Positions 24,601 through 39,600 of a stretch of DNA of 64,000 nt are shown here, piece after piece; the stretch's first letter is position 1; every line of letters begins with the position of its first letter. Source of the DNA: Marthasterias glacialis (lineage: Eukaryota > Echinodermata > Asteroidea > Forcipulatida > Asteriidae); the NCBI GenBank assembly GCA_911728455.2, contig OU452239.1, forward strand, positions 11,886,328 to 11,950,327, given 5' to 3'. The notes under the pieces are model-generated. The model was not told the origin of the DNA. It worked only from the letters and a program-made list of their open reading frames with translations, and did not search any database. The position numbers were made by a program, and so were the translations under genes.

Positions 24601-27600
24601 CAAAACTGTGTGAATCATTTGTCTATTTGAAATTCTGTAATTTGATCAAGTGTAAATAGGAAATTCAACTAAAGAACGGTGTAAATATAGTCTTGATGAA
24701 TGTATACAAACAAAATGGAATGATTGGAACGAGCCTGAATGAGAAGAATAAAATTAATCATGTGTGCACGAAAACGAAAATGAATAAGGAAAACTAAAAT
24801 AATCAACAAATAATAGGCCGACGATAAATACAACTTTAAAAATAATAAGAATTATAATATATAATAAATTGAGAAACACAAAAAATACATAAATAAATAT
24901 AAAAAACCATAAAAACAACAATCATAGAAACAAAACATTGGCGGAAGCACTGTGTTTTTCTGACACGAGAGCTCGCATGGGTGGACAAGATGTTCACCAG
25001 CGCGAATTTCAGACGATCTCGTTGGTTGTGTTTTTCCTGCTCGCAGCTATTCAACCTACGGAATCTATAGGTGGGTTTTTGTTTTCCCACTAAGTTTTTC
25101 GACTTCATTTGTTTTACAAGGGGCTCTTGTTAAACATATGAAAAGTCACTGTTTTTGCAACGGAATAAATTGTTTAAATCCCGTACTTTGCGTTGCCCCT
25201 CGATCATCAGTAAATTACTCTTCATCGGACCAATTTAATAAATGTAAAGAATAACATCCAATAAGATAACACACCAACAGTTATAAATTGCACAACATCA
25301 TTATTACAAATTTACTGAAGTTTGTCATTGGCAATCATTGTTATTTTTGAAACAAAATGTGTGTTCAAAAATTCTGTTGAAACTTCTCACCTTTCATATT
25401 TGAAGGTAGGAGCACATATAGTTAATTTAAAATGGTTCAGATGCATAGACAGTGTTTATATATTGAGCAGTCATCTTTTCTCTTTAGGTGAAAAAAATGC
25501 CAAAAAATACCTTTTTTTTTGTGACACTGCACCTGTGACCGGTTCTGATTCATTCAACATTAAAGCAATGTAAATCTGGTTAAATCATACTTTATAATGC
25601 ACTCAATACATACATTTTTGTATGTCGAAAACTGAAAATGAAATTTAATGAAATAGCTGTTGATGTATTTTCAAGTTGGAGGACTATGTGCATTGATGCA
25701 TGACAACTTTATGAATTGGAGTGAGGGTTTGCAATAGAGGATGCAATAGACAGCGTTATGTATTGAACAGTCATCTTTTCTCTTTAGGTGAAAAGAATGC
25801 CAAAAAATACTTTTTTTGTGACACTGCACCTTTCACCGGTTCTGATTCACTCAACATTAAAATACGGTACTAGTATTACTTTTAAATACTTGCATAGTTT
25901 AGTTAAATCATCTCTGTATAATAATACACAGTTATTATACAGTGTTTTCACACCCGAAGGGCGTCCCAAAGCGCTCATTGCTTTTATGCCCCGCGGTTGG
26001 CAAGAAATAACCCGAGAACTTGGTAAATCAACTCCTAACTTGGTGTGTGGATTGGTCTTGGGATCCCTCTGAATTCTTTTGTTTTTAGACTCCCTAATGT
26101 CAAATGTCGAGATCAATATGGCTTAATAAGAAGTGGTATTTGCACTATCAAAGGGAATGTTAGGGTTTCAATTGGTCTTGCTACATTGCCTATTGAACTT
26201 AGAATGCATAGTAAGTCAAGGGTCAAAATTAATGTTTGCACAGATTACCAGATGGTGCAATGAACTTTGTTTGAATGAATGATAAAGTCTAGTCAAATGC
26301 GCCGACCAGCTTGCGGGGGCATTATTGTTTACATAATATGACTTTCCTTGCTTTTTTTTGCATTAGGTGGCCTACTACTGCAGAATTAAAGGCAGTTTTT
26401 GGCTTCTGGATATTCCAAACTGTGGGATGGGCCATACTTTAAAAGAGTGTTCCAAACACAAAAATAAGAATTTTAAAAACAGAGAGTAACCGTTTGTTTT
26501 GTTAAAACCTTTGTTCTTTCAATTTGTGGTCTAACCTGCATGCCTGATTTCTTAGTTAATAACTGCTATTGAAAGATTTACTTGAATCTTTGTTGTATCG
26601 TGTGATCTTGCCTATCTGAATGAGAGAAATTACCCAGAAAAGCAATCTAAACACAACAATTAAAATGACAGACGATAACCGCATTTGTTGTTAAGTGTGA
26701 ATTGTTTGTTCTTGCAGTTTGTTATCGAACCTGCCTGAATGGAACACTTCATGAAGAAAACTGCACTTGTACATGCGACCAACAGATCAGTGATAACTGC
26801 ACTGGTAAGTGACTCAAACTAAACTTCGTCTAGTTAGAGTTACCACTACTATAAACTTAATAACAGTTATGACTTCTGGATCTTCCACACTTTGGGGACA
26901 TATTTCAAAACAATGTTTAAAACATAAAAACTAAGGAATCTAGAAGCAGAGAAATAAAATACAATTCTTATTTTATTCGCATTTAAAAAATAAAGATAAT
27001 TGTGTTTCATTGGCACTAGGAAACATTAAAAACCCATAACTGTAAACACTTGAAGTTGGTTTTATGTTTATTTTAACGCGGACTGTAATACGAAAAGAGT
27101 AGTGTACAAAAAGTAACAGTTTTATCATTTCCAAAAGATGGTACACCAACGGCGGACCCATGATTTTTTCACTGAGGGGGGGGGGGGGGGGGGGGAGGGA
27201 GGCGTTGGTTTTTAGTTGGGGGGGGGGGGGGAAGAGCCCATGTTTATTTTCTGATAAATTACATGTATCTGGATTTATTTTGTTTTTGTTTTTAGGGGTG
27301 GGGGGGGGGGGGCACGTGCTCCCAGCCCACCCCTACCCATTAATCATCAAACACTTTCTTAACGATCTACATGAGTGTAATACTTGTGAAATAACGCAGA
27401 TACGTCCGGGCTTGAATTTCTTTTTTTATGAAACTTTTCCCGTTTCCAGTTTTAACACATTTTTGTTTTTTGTTTGCATTACTACTGTTATGAGGTTTTT
27501 CTGACTTCTGTGTTTTTCAAACTGTGGGACACATTTCAAAACATTATAGCGAACACAAAACATAAGAATTAGAAAAACAGAGAGTAACCGTTTCTGTTGC

Positions 27601-30600
27601 TTAAAATCGATTTGTTTTTTCAGTTTGTGGTCATAATCTGCCTGCCTAATTTATAAGTTAAAAATATCCGCTATTGAATGATTGATTTCAATCTGTGTTG
27701 TATCGTTGAATCTTGCCTAAATGAATGGGAGGAATTACCAAGAAAAGCAATCTAAACACAAAAACTAAAATAACAGACAGTAACTGCTTCTCTTGCTAAA
27801 ACAGAGACGCTGAAACAGAATCAACATCTAACACTTCAACGACGAAGTCAAACTCCATTACATCCACTAAAGAATCATCCACCGTTTCGTCAAATACAAA
27901 ATCAACTGCTGTCCTTTCAACTACAAAATCAACCATTAGTTTTTCCGAAAAAAGACTCAACCACTGTTTTATCCCAACAGAAACAACCACTGGGCTTTCT
28001 ACTTTAAAATCAACCTTTTTTCCAACAAAACACAATTACAGTTTTGACTTCTTGATCTTCCAAAATGTGGGGACATACATCAAAACAGTGTTTAAAAACC
28101 CGAAACTAAGAAATCTAAAACAGACAGGAACATTTTCTGTTGTTTAAATGCTATTTGGTCTTGCGGCTATTACTGTTCTGGTAAGTGAATTCAACTAAAC
28201 TTCGTGTAGTTAGAATTACCACTGCTAACTTAATGACAGTTTTGACTTCTGGATCTTCCACACTTTGGGGTCATACTTCATAATGGTGTTTAAAACACAG
28301 CAATTTAGTAATCTAAAAACAGAGATACAGACTTTTCTGTTGTTTAAATACTATTTGTTCTTGCAGTTTGTAATCTAACCTGCCTGAATGGAGGAACACT
28401 TGATGACGGAAACTGCGCTTGTACATGCAACCAATACTGGAGCGGTCATAACTGTTCTGGTAAGTGAAATAAACTCAACTTCATCTAGTTAGAGTTACCG
28501 ACACTAACTTAATGACAGTTTTGACTTCTGGATCAACACAGTGTATAAATAAGAAGTGGTATTTAAACTTTCAAAGGGAAATTAAGGCTTTCAATGATTC
28601 TTGGTACATTGCCTATTGAACTTGGGATACATAGTAAGTCGAAGGTTAAATGAATGTTTCCACAGAACCAGATGGTGCAATGAACTTTATTTGAATGATA
28701 GAGTCTCGTCTAACTTAATGACAGTTTTTGACTTCTGGATCTTACAAACTGTGGGGGCATACTTCAAAACAGTGTTCAGAATACAATACACAAGAATTAC
28801 TGGAATGTTTTGTAGAAACATGTCAGCAAAAGTGTACGTGGTGACGTGGAAGGACCTCCAAAGATGGTCGAAAATAGCGTTATAAGTAAATTGTTTTAGA
28901 CCTGGCATCCCAAATACCCTCTGCATCAGGTAATCTTTTAAGCTTTTAAATGCAAAGATGTCAAAATGATTTCTTATCAAGTGCCAGCTGATCTGGAGTT
29001 ACTCTGGATGAGGAGTAAATAACTCGGGATATGTCAGGTATAGGGTTGCCGTGGCTGTAAATGCGTTGATTTGTTTTCTTCTTTATTTCCCTCTTTTTTT
29101 TTAAAGAATAAAATACAATATAATTCTTAATTTGTTCGTATTTAAAAATAAAGATAATTGTGTTTCATTGGCAATAGGAAACATAAAAAAAAACATAACT
29201 TTAAATACTTTAAGTTGTAAACCACAATTACAACAATAACAAAAAACAATATGTAGGTATCTGGATTTTGTTTTTGTTTTTTATGGGGGGGGGGGGGCAC
29301 GTGGTCCCAGCCCGCCACCACCCATCCTACTCAATTTCATCTTACTCAAATTTATCACGTAGAAGTACACAAAAAAGAAAAATATATGCTGATTGTGATT
29401 AATAATGTCAGTAGTTCAGCATAACACAATTTTCAGTTTGTTTCCCATTTTCAATTAATTTATGGACGAATGTCCACAAATAACCCGATAAAACGCAAAG
29501 GTTGTTCATTCCTTTCTCAAGAATGTTTCACCTAGTGTTACCGGTACGATTATTCACAGACTGTTTTTGAAGTCTTGAAGTCTTGACTGACCTTCTATAG
29601 TTTTAAATTGTAATAGTGTGTATTCCTTAATTTAAATCGTTTTATATATATGTATTAGGGACTATGCAATTATCACTGAAAACTGAAAACAGTAATTTCA
29701 GTGACATCTTCGCCGTTCAAGTCATAATATTCAGTGCGTTTGAGTTTCCTCAGTTGATTGACTAATTGATTGGTAACCAATTTGTTTCTGTTAGAACCCA
29801 ACCCCTGCCTGAGTAACAACAGTTTTTGCTCACAAACGGGACAGTACTGCTTACCTGCCTCCAGTGACCCATACTACGAATGCCAGTGTAACGCGTCTCA
29901 AGGATTTAAACAAAATGCTGATGATTCTTGCACTGGTGAGTTACGATTGTTTCCAATACATACAGTGGAACAATATGAAACGAGCTCCAAAGAAATGCAG
30001 CAAATGTGAAGGAACAATCATCCCTGATAATGCTGGGGAATGAGTTGTAAAGGTTGACTGAACATGTAGTATTTTAGGCTAAAGTCGTACCTGTGGTCAG
30101 AAAAAGAATGTTTTCATGTGAAGACGTGATCTTAATATCATGCAAGTGCTCTGTTTTATTTACTTCTTGTGATGAACGTATGACATTGACGCTTTCAATA
30201 TGTTTTCAGCGGTTCCAACAGCGCGGTTTGTCATTGTCATCCAAGTGGGGTTCACCGTTGATCTTCTGAACCCACTGAGCAGTAAATTTAAAGCCATGGC
30301 TGCACTACTGGAGAGAATGGTAAATGAAATTTATTCGATAAGTGTTTGTTTATATGATAATAAATTAATTGTTTTCAATTGTTCAGTGGCATAACTATGC
30401 AGGTTGGTGGTGGCGATGATGGGTTGGGGATGGGTGGGTGGGGTTTGGGGGGGGGGGGGGGGGGGGATAGTGGGGGGTTGGGAATGTCTCCTAATTATGT
30501 CAGTGACTCCCAACTAATGTCCGTGACCCCTTACCCTCTAGTGACCTCATTTTAAATTTGGACGTGTTGTGAAAATTCTCACAATAAAATGTTACACTTT

Positions 30601-33600
30601 ATAAACGGAAAACGCAAACTAAAGTTTTAATTGCCAAAAGTTCCCCCAAGAAAATAAATCGTGCATCTCATTGTGCCCCTTAGAAACTTGCCTTGTATTT
30701 GTCAGTGTTTGTGCTCTCTTTCCACCCAAACAAAAAAGTAGTTAATAAAGGGATGATTAATGTCATTCTTACGTAATACCTACCCAATCTATACCTCAGT
30801 GTAAGACTGTTCTTTACCTAAACCTTTGGATTTATTTATCAGGTCTTTGTATATAACAATTATTAATATAATTGCTTTCTTTTGTTTTCATTACGGTAAG
30901 AAATATAATCTTGAAGTTTCTTTTTTATTGTAAATTTGTTTTTGATTTGGTTACATCACATTTAGTTTACAAGACGTTTTCAGCTAACTACAGCCACGCA
31001 GAATGTCACCGCAGTGAAGGTTATTTCATTTAGCAAAGGTAGTGTGATTTGCGAAATGGCTGCATTCTACACTGATAGTAGTACAGTCCCCAACGCAACT
31101 GCTATTTTGAACGTCCTGTCAAACACCAGTTCGCTAACTGATGGAAGCACAACTTTAACCTTTGACCCAACGTCTGCAAGTTTTACAGGTACACTTCTTT
31201 CTTTCATACATTTTAATATTTGTGAAAACAATTTGTGGTTTCCTTTCTTTCTTTCCCATAATTATTTCCCCATTCTCATTTTAACTAAGCTTAAAAACGA
31301 GATGGACTTGAACGATTCATAACAGCTGGCAGCATGAATTAAGTTAGATTAATTCCATACCGCGGAAACTACACACAGAACCGAAAAAGCCAATAGCCAA
31401 TAGCCAATAGCCAGTAGCCAGTAGCTAGTAGCGAGTAGCGAGTAGCGAGTAGCGAGTAGCGAGTAGCGAGTAGCGAGTAGCGAGTAGCGAGTAGCGAGTA
31501 GCGAGTAGCGAGTAGCAAATAGCAAAAAGCAAATAGCAAATAGCAAATAGCAAGTTAAATAACAAATAATAAATAAAAGACAATAGACAATAGACAATAG
31601 ACAATAGAAAATAGACAATAGACAATAGACAATAGACAATAGACAATAGACAATAGACAATAGACAATAGACAATAGACAATAGACAAACAATAGACAAT
31701 AGACAATAGACAACAGACAACAGACAACAGACAACAGACAACAGACAACAGACAACAGACAACAGACAACAGACAACAGACAACAGACAACAGACAACAG
31801 ACAACAGACAACAGACAACAGACAACAGACAACAGACAACAGACAACAGACAACAGACAACAGACAACAGACAACAGACAACAGACAACAGACAACAGAC
31901 AACAGACACTATATCACCGAGAGCGGCTAGTTTTACTACGCCACGAGATAAAGCAGTCAATATTTGTTTTATAACATCTCAACTTCATCCATTTTGTGGT
32001 AATATTCGTTAAACAACTGTGCGTACAACTATATAAAATCTGACAGGAAATCTTGACAAAAGGAAAGAGGGGTACCACACTGCCTTCGTTCTCATATCGT
32101 ATTTCAAATGCACGTATTATTTGATCGTTTCACCGGGTTCGAGGTTGTCGTTGGATAGTACCATTTAATAGTTCTTTTGGTCGGTGTGCAGTGTGATAGT
32201 AAAAATACACAACACCACGTGACGCACGTTCGGCCAATCAACAGATAGAATCAAAGGAAGAGGTGTTATAACAGACAATAGACAATAGGCAATAGACAAT
32301 AGACAGTGGATAGTGGATAGTGGAAAGTAGATTAGATAGTCGATAGTAAATAATAGATAATAAATAGTAGTATTAAAATAAATAATAAATAACAAATAAT
32401 AGAATAAACAAAAACAAACCAATAAATAAATAAATAAATAAAACTAACACCAGGGTTTTAAAATTGTTTTACGAGAGTATTATTAACCATTTTATTTTTT
32501 CTGACATGCGGCTGTAAATATTGACTACAATGATCTCTAGTCAAGCTTTTGACCTATTGTAAGTGAAGCATTTTGAATAATTTGTATCTCTAAAATCGAC
32601 TTTCAGAGTGTATCGGAGTTCCTTGCCAAAATGGCGAACTTTCTGCTAATGGTTGCCAGTGTGTATGTGCTGAAAACTGGATAGGTGATGACTGTTCCGG
32701 TAAGTGGAGGGGATATAAATCGTCTTTACATCTATTCTTTAAAATTACCTTGAATCACTGCACCGACGTTTTGTGACGCATTTGTGTGGATTTTTATGGG
32801 TACAACATGAGTTAAACATCACACACTTTCTTCACGATCTACATGAGTGTAAATCTTACTAAATAAAGCAGATACAAACAGGCTTTATTTTTTTAATTTT
32901 TTTTTTATAAAGCTTTTCCCGTTTCCAGTTATAACAAGTTTTAGTTTTTAGTTTTTGCATTACTACTGTTATGAGTTTTTTTGACTTCTGGTTCTTTCAA
33001 ACCGTGGGGACATATTTCAAAATATTGTACCGGACATAAAACATAATAGTTATCAAAACAGAGAGTAACAGTTTCTGTTGTTTAAAATCGATTTGTTTTT
33101 TCAGTTTGTAGGCATAATCTGCCTGCCTTATTTCTAAGTTAAAAATATCTGCTATTGAATGATTGACTTAAATCTTTGTTGTATCGTGTGATGCCTCGGC
33201 TATATGAATGTGAGGATTAGCCCTGAAAAGCATTCTAAACACAGAAACTAAAATGACAGACAATAACCGCGTTGTTACAAAATCAACCACTGATACTTCA
33301 ACGACGAAGTCAAACTCCATTATATCCACTAAAGAATCAACCACCGTTTCTTCAAACACAAAATCAACCGCTATCCTTTCCACTACATAATCAACCATTA
33401 GTCCTTCGGAAAAAAGACTCAACCACAGTTTTATCCCAACAGAAACAACCACCGGGCTTTCTACCTTAAAGTCAACCACTGGTCTTTTTCCAACACAAGA
33501 AAAGTACAGTTTTGACTTCTAGATCTTCCAAAATGTGGGGACATACATCAAAACAGTGTTTTTAAAACCCCAAACTAAGAAATCTAAAACAGAGAGGAAC

Positions 33601-36600
33601 ATTTCCTTTTGTTCTTGCAGTTTGTAATCTAACCTGCCTTAATGGCGGAACGCTTGATGAAGGAAACTGCACGTGTACATGTGACCAATACTGGAGCTGT
33701 GATGATTGTTCTGGTGAGAAACTAATTTTTGTGTAGAATTCCTTTTGCTTACTTAAACATTTGGAATCTTTGTTTATTTGTGTGACCTTGCCTAACCGAA
33801 TAGGGGAAGTACCGTAGAAAAACATTGAAAAAGAGTAACATTTTTGTTACTGACATACTGAATCTAATTGTACATGGGCACATAGATTGTGATCTAACCT
33901 GAACACTTGATGACAAATATTGGGAGGATGGTGGCAGAGAATAACCGCGTCTGTTGCTTAGGTTGAATTGTTTGTTCTTGCAGTTTGTAATCGAACCTGT
34001 CCGAATGGAAGAACATCACTCAATACGGTAGACTGCACTTGTCCATGCAACCCAAACTGGAGCGGTCATAACTGTTCTGGTAAGTGAATCACCTAAATTT
34101 CGTGTATAATAGTTAGAATTACCACTTCTATCAACTTAATTACTCACAGTTTTGACTTCTGGATCTTCCAAACTTTAGGGGCATACATCAAAACAGTATT
34201 TAAACCCCCAAATTAAGAAATCTAAAAACAGAGAGCATTTTTTGTTGTTAAAATACTGTTTGTTATTGCAGTTTGTAATCTAACCTGCCTGAATGGAGGA
34301 ACACTTGATAATGGAAACTGCACTTGTACTTGTGACCAATACTGGAGCGGACAAAACTGTTCTGGTAAGTGTTTTCAAGTATGGTAAACTTTGTGTAGTT
34401 AAAATTACCACTACTAACTTAATGACAGTTTTGACTTCTGGATCTTTCACACTTTAGGGGCATACATCAAAACAGTATTTAAACCCACAAATTAAGAAAT
34501 CTAAAAACAGAGAGCAATTTCTGTTGTTTTAATTTTATTTGTTGTTGCAGTTTGTGATCTAACCTGCCTGAATGGAGGAACACTTGATGAAGGAAACTGC
34601 ACTTGTAAATGCGACCAATACTGGAGCAGTGATAACTGTTCTGGTAAGTGAATTCAACTAAACTTCGTGTAGTTAGAATTACCACTACAAACTTAATGAG
34701 ACTTTCGACTTCTGGATATTTCCACATTTTGGGGTCATACTTCAAAACGGTGTTGAAAACACAAACATTTAGAAATCTAAAAACAGTGAAAGAGAGATAT
34801 TTTATGTTGTTAACATTTTATTTGACCGTGCATGTTTTGGGGTCATACTTCACAACCGTGAGTAAGACACACCAATTAAGGAATCTAAAAATAGTGAGGA
34901 ACCTTTTCTGTTGTTTAAATACTATTTGACCTTGCAGTTTGTTTGTCCGATTCGACCCCAAAATAGGTATTTGTATAGATTCGAGAAAAATATAAGCTTC
35001 CATTTGACGAGCTGCGCGAAAACAATCCTTCAATGATAAATGGCAATTAATTAAAAACCAAAAATGAATTAGTGTTTGAATCCCAAATTATTTCATGTCC
35101 ATCAGTCACGTACAAACATATTTGCATGTTACAGGTATTTTGTGCAATGTCAGTGGTATATTTTGTGTATGTTTCTCTTCAACGTCCATAGCAGCAATCT
35201 TTACTATTTTGTGCAGTCAGCTGAAATTAATAGTTTGTCTTTTAAATCCCCTTAAAAAAAAATAAAAAAAAAATAGAAAAACCTTTCTGTCTACTGCAGT
35301 TTGTAATCTAACCTGCCTGAATGGAAGAACTCTTGATGAAGGAAACTGCATGTGTACATGCGACCAATACTGGAGCGGTCATAACTGTTCTGGTAGAAGT
35401 GAATTCAACTAAACTTCGTGTAGTTAGAATTACCACTGGAACTTAATGACAGTTTTGATTCTGGATCTTCCACACTTGGGGGTCATACCTCAAAACGGTG
35501 TTTAAAACACAACAATTTAGAAATCTAAAAACAGAGAGACAGACCTTTTCTGTTGTTTAACTACTATTTGTTCATGCAGTTTGTAATCTAACCTGCCTGA
35601 ATGGAGGAACACTTGATGACGGAAACTGCGCTTGTACATGCAACCAAAACTGGAGCGGTCATAACTGTTCTGGTAAGTAAATTAAACTCAACTTCATCTA
35701 GTTAGAGTTACCGACACTAACTTAAAAAAAAAATGACAGTTTTGACTTCTGGATCAACACAGTGTATAAATAAGAAGTGGTATTTAAACTTTCAAAGGGA
35801 AATTAAGGCTTTCAATGATTCTTGGTACATTGCCTATTGAACTTGGGATACATAGTAAGTCGAAGGTTAAATGAATGTTTCCACAGAACCAGATGGTGCA
35901 ATGAACTTTATTTGAATGATAGAGTCTCGTCTAACTTAATGGCAGTTTTTGACTTCTGGATCTTACAAACTGTGGGGGCATACTTCAAAACAGTGTTCAG
36001 AACACAATACATAAGAATTACTGGAATGTTTTGCAGAAACATGTCAGCAAAAGTGTACGTGATGACGTGGAAGGACCTCCAAAGATGGTCGAAAATAGCG
36101 TTATAAGTAAATTGTTTTAGACCTGGCATCCCAAATACCCTCTGCAACAGGTAATCTTTTAGGCTTTTAAATGCAAAGATGTCAAAAAGATTTCTTATCA
36201 AGTGCCAGCTGATCTGGAGTTACTCTGGATAAGGAGTAAATAACTCTGGACATGTCAGGTATAGGGTTGCCGTGGCTGTAAATGCGTTGATTTGTTTTCT
36301 TCTTTATTTCCCTCTTTTTTTTTTAAAGAATAGAATACAATATAATTCTTAATTTGTTCGTATTTAAAAATAAGGATAATTGTGTTTCATTGGCAATAGG
36401 AAACATAAAAAAAAACATAACTGTAAATACTTTAAGTTGTAAACCACAATTACAACAATAACAAAAAACAATATGTAGGTATCTGGATTTTGTTTTTGTT
36501 TTTTATGGGGGGGGGGCACGTGGTCCCAGCCCGCCACCACCCTTCCTACTCAATTTCATCTTACTCAAGTACACAAAAAAGAAAAATATATGCTGATTGT

Positions 36601-39600
36601 GATTAATAATGTCAGTAGTTCAGCATAACACAATTTTCAGTTTGTTTCCCATTTTCAATTAATTTATGGACGAATGTCCACAAATAACCCGATAAAACGC
36701 AAAGGTTGTTCATTCTTTTCTCAAGAATGTTTCACCTAGTGTTACCGGTACGATTATTCACAGACTGTTTTTGAAGTCTTGAAGTCTTGACTGACCTTCT
36801 TTAGTTTTAAATTGTAATAGTGTGTATTCCTTAATTTAAATCGTTTTATATATATGCATTAGGGACTATGCAATTATCACTGAAAACTGAATACAGTAAT
36901 TTCAGTGACATCTTCGCCGTTCAAGTCATAATATTCAGGGCGTTTGAGTTTCCTCAGTTGATTGACTAATTGATTGGTAACCAATTCGTTTCTGTTAGAA
37001 CCCAACCCCTGCCTGAATAACAGCAGCTTGTGCTCACAGACGGGACAGTACTGCTTACCTGCCTCCAGTGACCCATTCTACGAATGCCAGTGTAACGCGT
37101 CTCAAGGATTTAAACAAAATGCTGATGATTCTTGCACTGGTGAGTTACGATTGTTTCCATTACATACAGTGGAACAATATGAAACGAGCTCCAAAGAAAT
37201 GCAGCAAATGTGAAGGAACAATCATCCCTGATAATGCTGGGGAATGAGTTGTAAAGGTTGACTGAACATGTAGTATTTTAGGCTAAAGTCGTACCTGTGG
37301 TCAGAAAAAGAATGTTTTCATGTGAAGACGTGATCTTAATATCATGCAAGTGCTCTGTTTTATTTAATTCTTGTGATGAACGTATGACATTGACGCTTTC
37401 AATATGTTTTCAGCGGTTCCAACAGCGCGGTTTGTCATTGTCATCCAAGTGGGGTTCACCGTTGATCTTCTGAACCCACTGAGCAGTAAATTTAAAGCCA
37501 TGGCTGCACTACTGGAGAGAATGGTAAATGAAATTTATTCGATAAGTGTTTGTTTATATGAAAATAAATTAATTGTTTTCAATTGTTCAGTGGCATAACT
37601 ATGCAGGGTGGTGGTGGCTATGATGGGTTGGGGATGGGTAGGTGGGGGTATGGGGGGGGGAGTGGCGATAGTGGGGGGTTGGGAATGTCTCCTAATTATG
37701 TCAGTGACTCCCAACTAATGTCCGTGACCCCTTACCCTCTAGTGACCTCATTTTAAATTTGGACGTGTTGTGAAAATTCTCACAATAAAATGTTACACTT
37801 TATAAACAGGAAACGCAAACTAAAGTTTTAATTGCCAAAAGTTCCCCCAAGAAAATAAATCGTGCATCTCATTGTGCCCCTTAAAAACTAACCTTGTATT
37901 TGTCATTGTGCCCCTTAAAAACTAACCTTGTATTTGTCAGTGTTTGTGCTGTCTTTCCACCCAAACAAAAAAGTAGTTAATAAAGGGATGATTAATGTCA
38001 TTCTTACGTAATACCTACCCAATCTATACCTCAGTGTAAGACTGTTCTTTACCTAAACCTTTGGATTTATTTATCAGGTCTTTGTATATAACAATTATTA
38101 ATATAATTGCTTTCTTTTGTTTTCATTACGATAAGAAATATATTCTTAAAGTGTCTTTTTTATTGTAAATTTGTTTTTGATTTGGTTACATCACATTTAG
38201 TTTACAAGACGTTTTCAGCTAACTACAGCCACGCAGAATGTCACCGCAGTGAAGGTTATTTCATTTAGCAAAGGTAGTGTGATTTGCGAAATGGCTGCAT
38301 TCTACACTGATAGTAGTACAGTCCCCAACGCAACTGCTATTTTGAACGTCCTGTCAAACACCAGTTCGCTAACTGATGGAAGCACAACTTTAACCTTTGA
38401 CCCAACTTCTGCAAGTTTTACAGGTACACTTCTTTCTTTCACACATTTTAATATTTCTGAAAACAATTTGTTGTTTCCTTTCTTTCTTTTCCATAATTAT
38501 TTCCCCATTCTCATTTTAACTAAGCTTAAAAACGAGATGGACTTGAACGATTCAAAACAGCTGGCAGCATGAATTAAGTTAGATTAATTCTATACCGCGG
38601 AAACTACACACAGAACCGAAAAAGCCAATAGCCAATAGCCAGTAGGGAGTAGCGAGTAGCGAGTAGCAAATAGCAAAAAGCAAAATAATAGCAAATAGCA
38701 AATAGCAAGTAGCAAATAGCAAATAGCAAGTTAAATAACAAATAATAAATAAAAGATATTAGATAATAGACAATAGAGAATAGACAATAGACAATAGACA
38801 ATAAACAATAGACAATATACAATAGACAATAGACAATAGACAATAGACAATAGACAATAGACAATAGACAATAGACAATAGACAATAGACAATAGACAAT
38901 AGACAATAGACAATAGACAATAGACAATAGACAATAGACAATAGACAACAGACAACAGACAACAGACAACAGACAACAGACAATAGACAATAGACAAAAG
39001 ACAATAGACAATAGACAATAGACAATAGACAATAGACAATAGACAATAGACAATAGACAATAGACAATAGACAATAGACAATAGACAATAGACAATAGAC
39101 AATAGACAATAGACAATAGACAATAGACAAAAGACAATAGACAATAGACAAAAGACAATAGACAATAGACAATAGACAATAGACAATAGACAATAGACAA
39201 TAGACAATAGACAATAGACAATAGACAATAGACAATAGACAATAGACAATAGACAATAGACAATAGACAATAGACAATAGACAATAGACAATAGACAATA
39301 GACAATAGACAATAGACAATAGACAATAGACAATAGACAATAGACAATAGACAATAGACAATAGACAATAGACAATAGACAATAGACAATAGACAATAGA
39401 CAATAGACAATAGACAATAGACAATAGACAATAGACAATAGACAATAGACAATAGACAATAGACAATAGACAATAGACAAACAATAGAAAATAGACAACA
39501 GACAACAGACAACAGACAACAGACAACAGACAATAGACAATATACAATAGACAATAGGCAATAGACAATAGAAAGTGGATAGTGGATAGTGGATAGTAGA

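Larger units (their letters stand above)
28514..35734 (+). repeat. Cassette 1 (7,221 bp) of the EGF-SEA tandem array
   Basis: It begins GACAGTTTTGACTTCTGG at 28514 and ends where the same sequence restarts at 35735. It holds ten live exons and several dead ones. It is the most diverged cassette: GACAACA dominates its minisatellite, a 360 bp insertion splits that minisatellite, and its sixth live exon (33984) is of a different subtype and 3 nt longer. Confidence 0.9.

Noticed and set aside
25495-25560. Possible exon after CTCTTTAG (and its copy at 25793)
   Set aside because: A phase-1 frame can be read, but it encodes no domain and lacks a convincing donor.
31349-31960. Long minus-strand open frames over the minisatellite of cassette 1
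   Set aside because: They are a by-product of a 7 bp repeat with no stop in any frame; all three frames are open and give the same hydrophobic 7-residue cycle.
34648-34929. Plus-strand frame of 93 codons repeated in cassettes
   Set aside because: Covers intron sequence between EGF exons; it starts at the donor side and has no domain.
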